This document shows, piece after piece, positions 4,649 to 5,731 of a DNA stretch of 5,731 nucleotides. The stretch is from the NCBI GenBank assembly GCA_003229495.1, contig QIEB01000159.1:1-5731 (forward strand), read 5' to 3'. The translations under genes and the position numbers were made by a program. Numbering within the stretch: position 1 is the first letter of the stretch; each line of letters starts with the position of its first letter. The stretch is from Flammeovirgaceae bacterium (GTDB lineage Bacteria; Bacteroidota; Bacteroidia; Cytophagales; Cyclobacteriaceae). The notes under the pieces were generated by a model. The model had not been told where the DNA came from, did not search any database, and saw only the letters and a list, made by a program, of their open reading frames with translations.

Positions 4649-5731
4649 AATTGCCTTCCTATGGTCATTTGACCTACTGCTCTAACATACATCCGGGAGA
4701 GACCTGGCCGGAGGTGTTTGCGTCACTTCAAACTCATTTTCCAGTAGTAAAGCAGCAGGTATCACCCGATGGTCCTATGGGAATTGGTTTGCGATTGTCC
4801 AATCAGGCAAGCATTGACCTTCAAAAGCTGGGAACAGAGCCTTTTTTGGAATGGATGCAGCAGCAAGGACTTTATGTGTTTACCATGAATGGATTTCCAT
4901 ACGGTGGATTCCATAGACAAACTGTCAAGGATCAGGTATATCAACCAGATTGGACCACTGATGAACGGGTGGAATATACCAAGAGATTGTTCGATCTTTT
5001 AGCTCAAATGGTCCCAGAGGGAATGGATGGTGGTATTAGCACCTCCCCGCTTTCTTACAAACCCTGGTGGACAGGGGAGCAGCTTCACCATGTTTACAGC
5101 GCTGCTACTAATAATTTATTGAAGATAGTAGAGCAGTTGCATGGTTATCATCAGCGACAGGGAATTACCCTTCATTTGGATATAGAACCTGAGCCAGATG
5201 GGCTTATTGAAAACTCACTGGAAACAATCCGATATTTTGAAGAATGGCTGATACCAGCAGGTAAAAGAGCGCTCAGTGATCAACTTAAGGTCACAGAGAA
5301 TGAAGTAGAAAAGATCATAAGAAGACATGTAATGGTCTGCTATGATGTTTGTCATTTTGCTGTAACCTATGAGTCACCAGCTGAAGTAATGAGCCGTTTT
5401 TTAAAAGCAGGAATTGGCATAGGTAAAATCCAGCTCAGCTCAGCGCTTAAAGGCAATTTTGCCGGCGATCAGCACTCCCGGGAAATGTATGCAAAGGTGT
5501 TTAAGTCACTCGATGAACCGACTTATTTGCATCAGGTGGTGGCCCGGGATTCCGGAGGTCAATTGCATCAGTATCAGGATCTCCCGGATGCGCTTAACTA
5601 CATCAATCAGCCTGAGATGGTTGAATGGCGTACACATTTCCATGTTCCCGTTTTCATAGAGTCCTATGGACTTTTACAATCAACTCAAAGTGATATTCGG
5701 GAAGTACTGCAGCTATGGGACAATTCACCAA
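4645..5731 (+). CDS. eboE: EboE, xylose isomerase-like TIM-barrel protein (3' end cut)
   Basis: The frame starting at ATG 4645 is open for 362 codons to the window edge. Family members are roughly 400 residues, so perhaps a few dozen C-terminal residues are missing. It is recognised as the metabolite traffic protein EboE by its N-terminus (GHLTYCSNIHPGETW, residues 7-21), FTMNGFPYGGFH (79-90), HLDIEPEPDG (177-186), YDVCHFAV (233-240), IGKIQLSSAL (259-268) and HFHVPVF (331-337). The pattern of Glu, Asp, His, Gln and His at the ends of barrel strands (E181, D234, H237, Q263, H333) resembles the metal site of xylose isomerase/AP-endonuclease TIM barrels, which act as isomerases or epimerases on sugars and cyclitols. 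The reaction here is unknown; the name 'metabolite traffic' comes from the ebo link to metabolite export. There is no signal peptide. It overlaps the eboD stop by 4 nt. The family usually precedes eboF, expected beyond 5731. Confidence 0.92.
   Translation, partial: MKLPSYGHLTYCSNIHPGETWPEVFASLQTHFPVVKQQVSPDGPMGIGLRLSNQASIDLQKLGTEPFLEWMQQQGLYVFTMNGFPYGGFHRQTVKDQVYQPDWTTDERVEYTKRLFDLLAQMVPEGMDGGISTSPLSYKPWWTGEQLHHVYSAATNNLLKIVEQLHGYHQRQGITLHLDIEPEPDGLIENSLETIRYFEEWLIPAGKRALSDQLKVTENEVEKIIRRHVMVCYDVCHFAVTYESPAEVMSRFLKAGIGIGKIQLSSALKGNFAGDQHSREMYAKVFKSLDEPTYLHQVVARDSGGQLHQYQDLPDALNYINQPEMVEWRTHFHVPVFIESYGLLQSTQSDIREVLQLWDNSP

Noticed and set aside
5459..5659. 66-codon plus-strand open frame near the right edge
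   Set aside because: It is out of frame with eboE, whose reading is continuous through this stretch and contains conserved family motifs.

Overview
The window most likely comes from a member of the Bacteroidota, probably a Cytophagales-type bacterium. This is an inference from three things: a bactofilin gene of the type common in that phylum, short AT-rich leaders without Shine-Dalgarno sequences, and boxes resembling the Bacteroidota TAnnTTTG/TTTG promoter. The base composition is moderate, and there are no signs of mobile elements, tRNA or rRNA genes, or CRISPR arrays.

Layout. At the left edge (115 down to 1, minus strand) there is a possible N-terminus of a divergently transcribed gene that I cannot identify. 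A complete bactofilin gene follows (172-582, plus strand), closed by a near-perfect intrinsic terminator (617-660). After a short promoter-sized gap comes a tight plus-strand operon that runs off the right edge: eboA (716-1645), eboB (1657-2559), eboC (2571-3488), eboD (3497-4648) and eboE (4645 to beyond 5731). Gaps within the operon are about 8-11 nt, and eboD/eboE overlap by 4 nt (ATGA). The usual sixth member, eboF (a phosphatase/phosphodiesterase-type protein), would be expected just past the right edge.

The ebo cluster is known from cyanobacteria (near scytonemin genes), from Pseudomonas (the nematode-repelling edb locus), from many Bacteroidota, and from eustigmatophyte algal plastid genomes through transfer from an endosymbiont. 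Its product is not established. The enzyme set suggests synthesis and handling of a small metabolite. EboD resembles 3-dehydroquinate synthase and other sugar-phosphate cyclases, EboC is a membrane UbiA-type prenyltransferase, EboB is a TatD-like metal hydrolase, EboE is a xylose-isomerase-like TIM barrel, and EboA is a helical protein of unknown activity. A working model is that a cyclised sugar-derived core is prenylated at the membrane and then processed or exported. Substitutions in EboD and EboC at positions important in the textbook enzymes suggest chemistry different from the shikimate and ubiquinone pathways.
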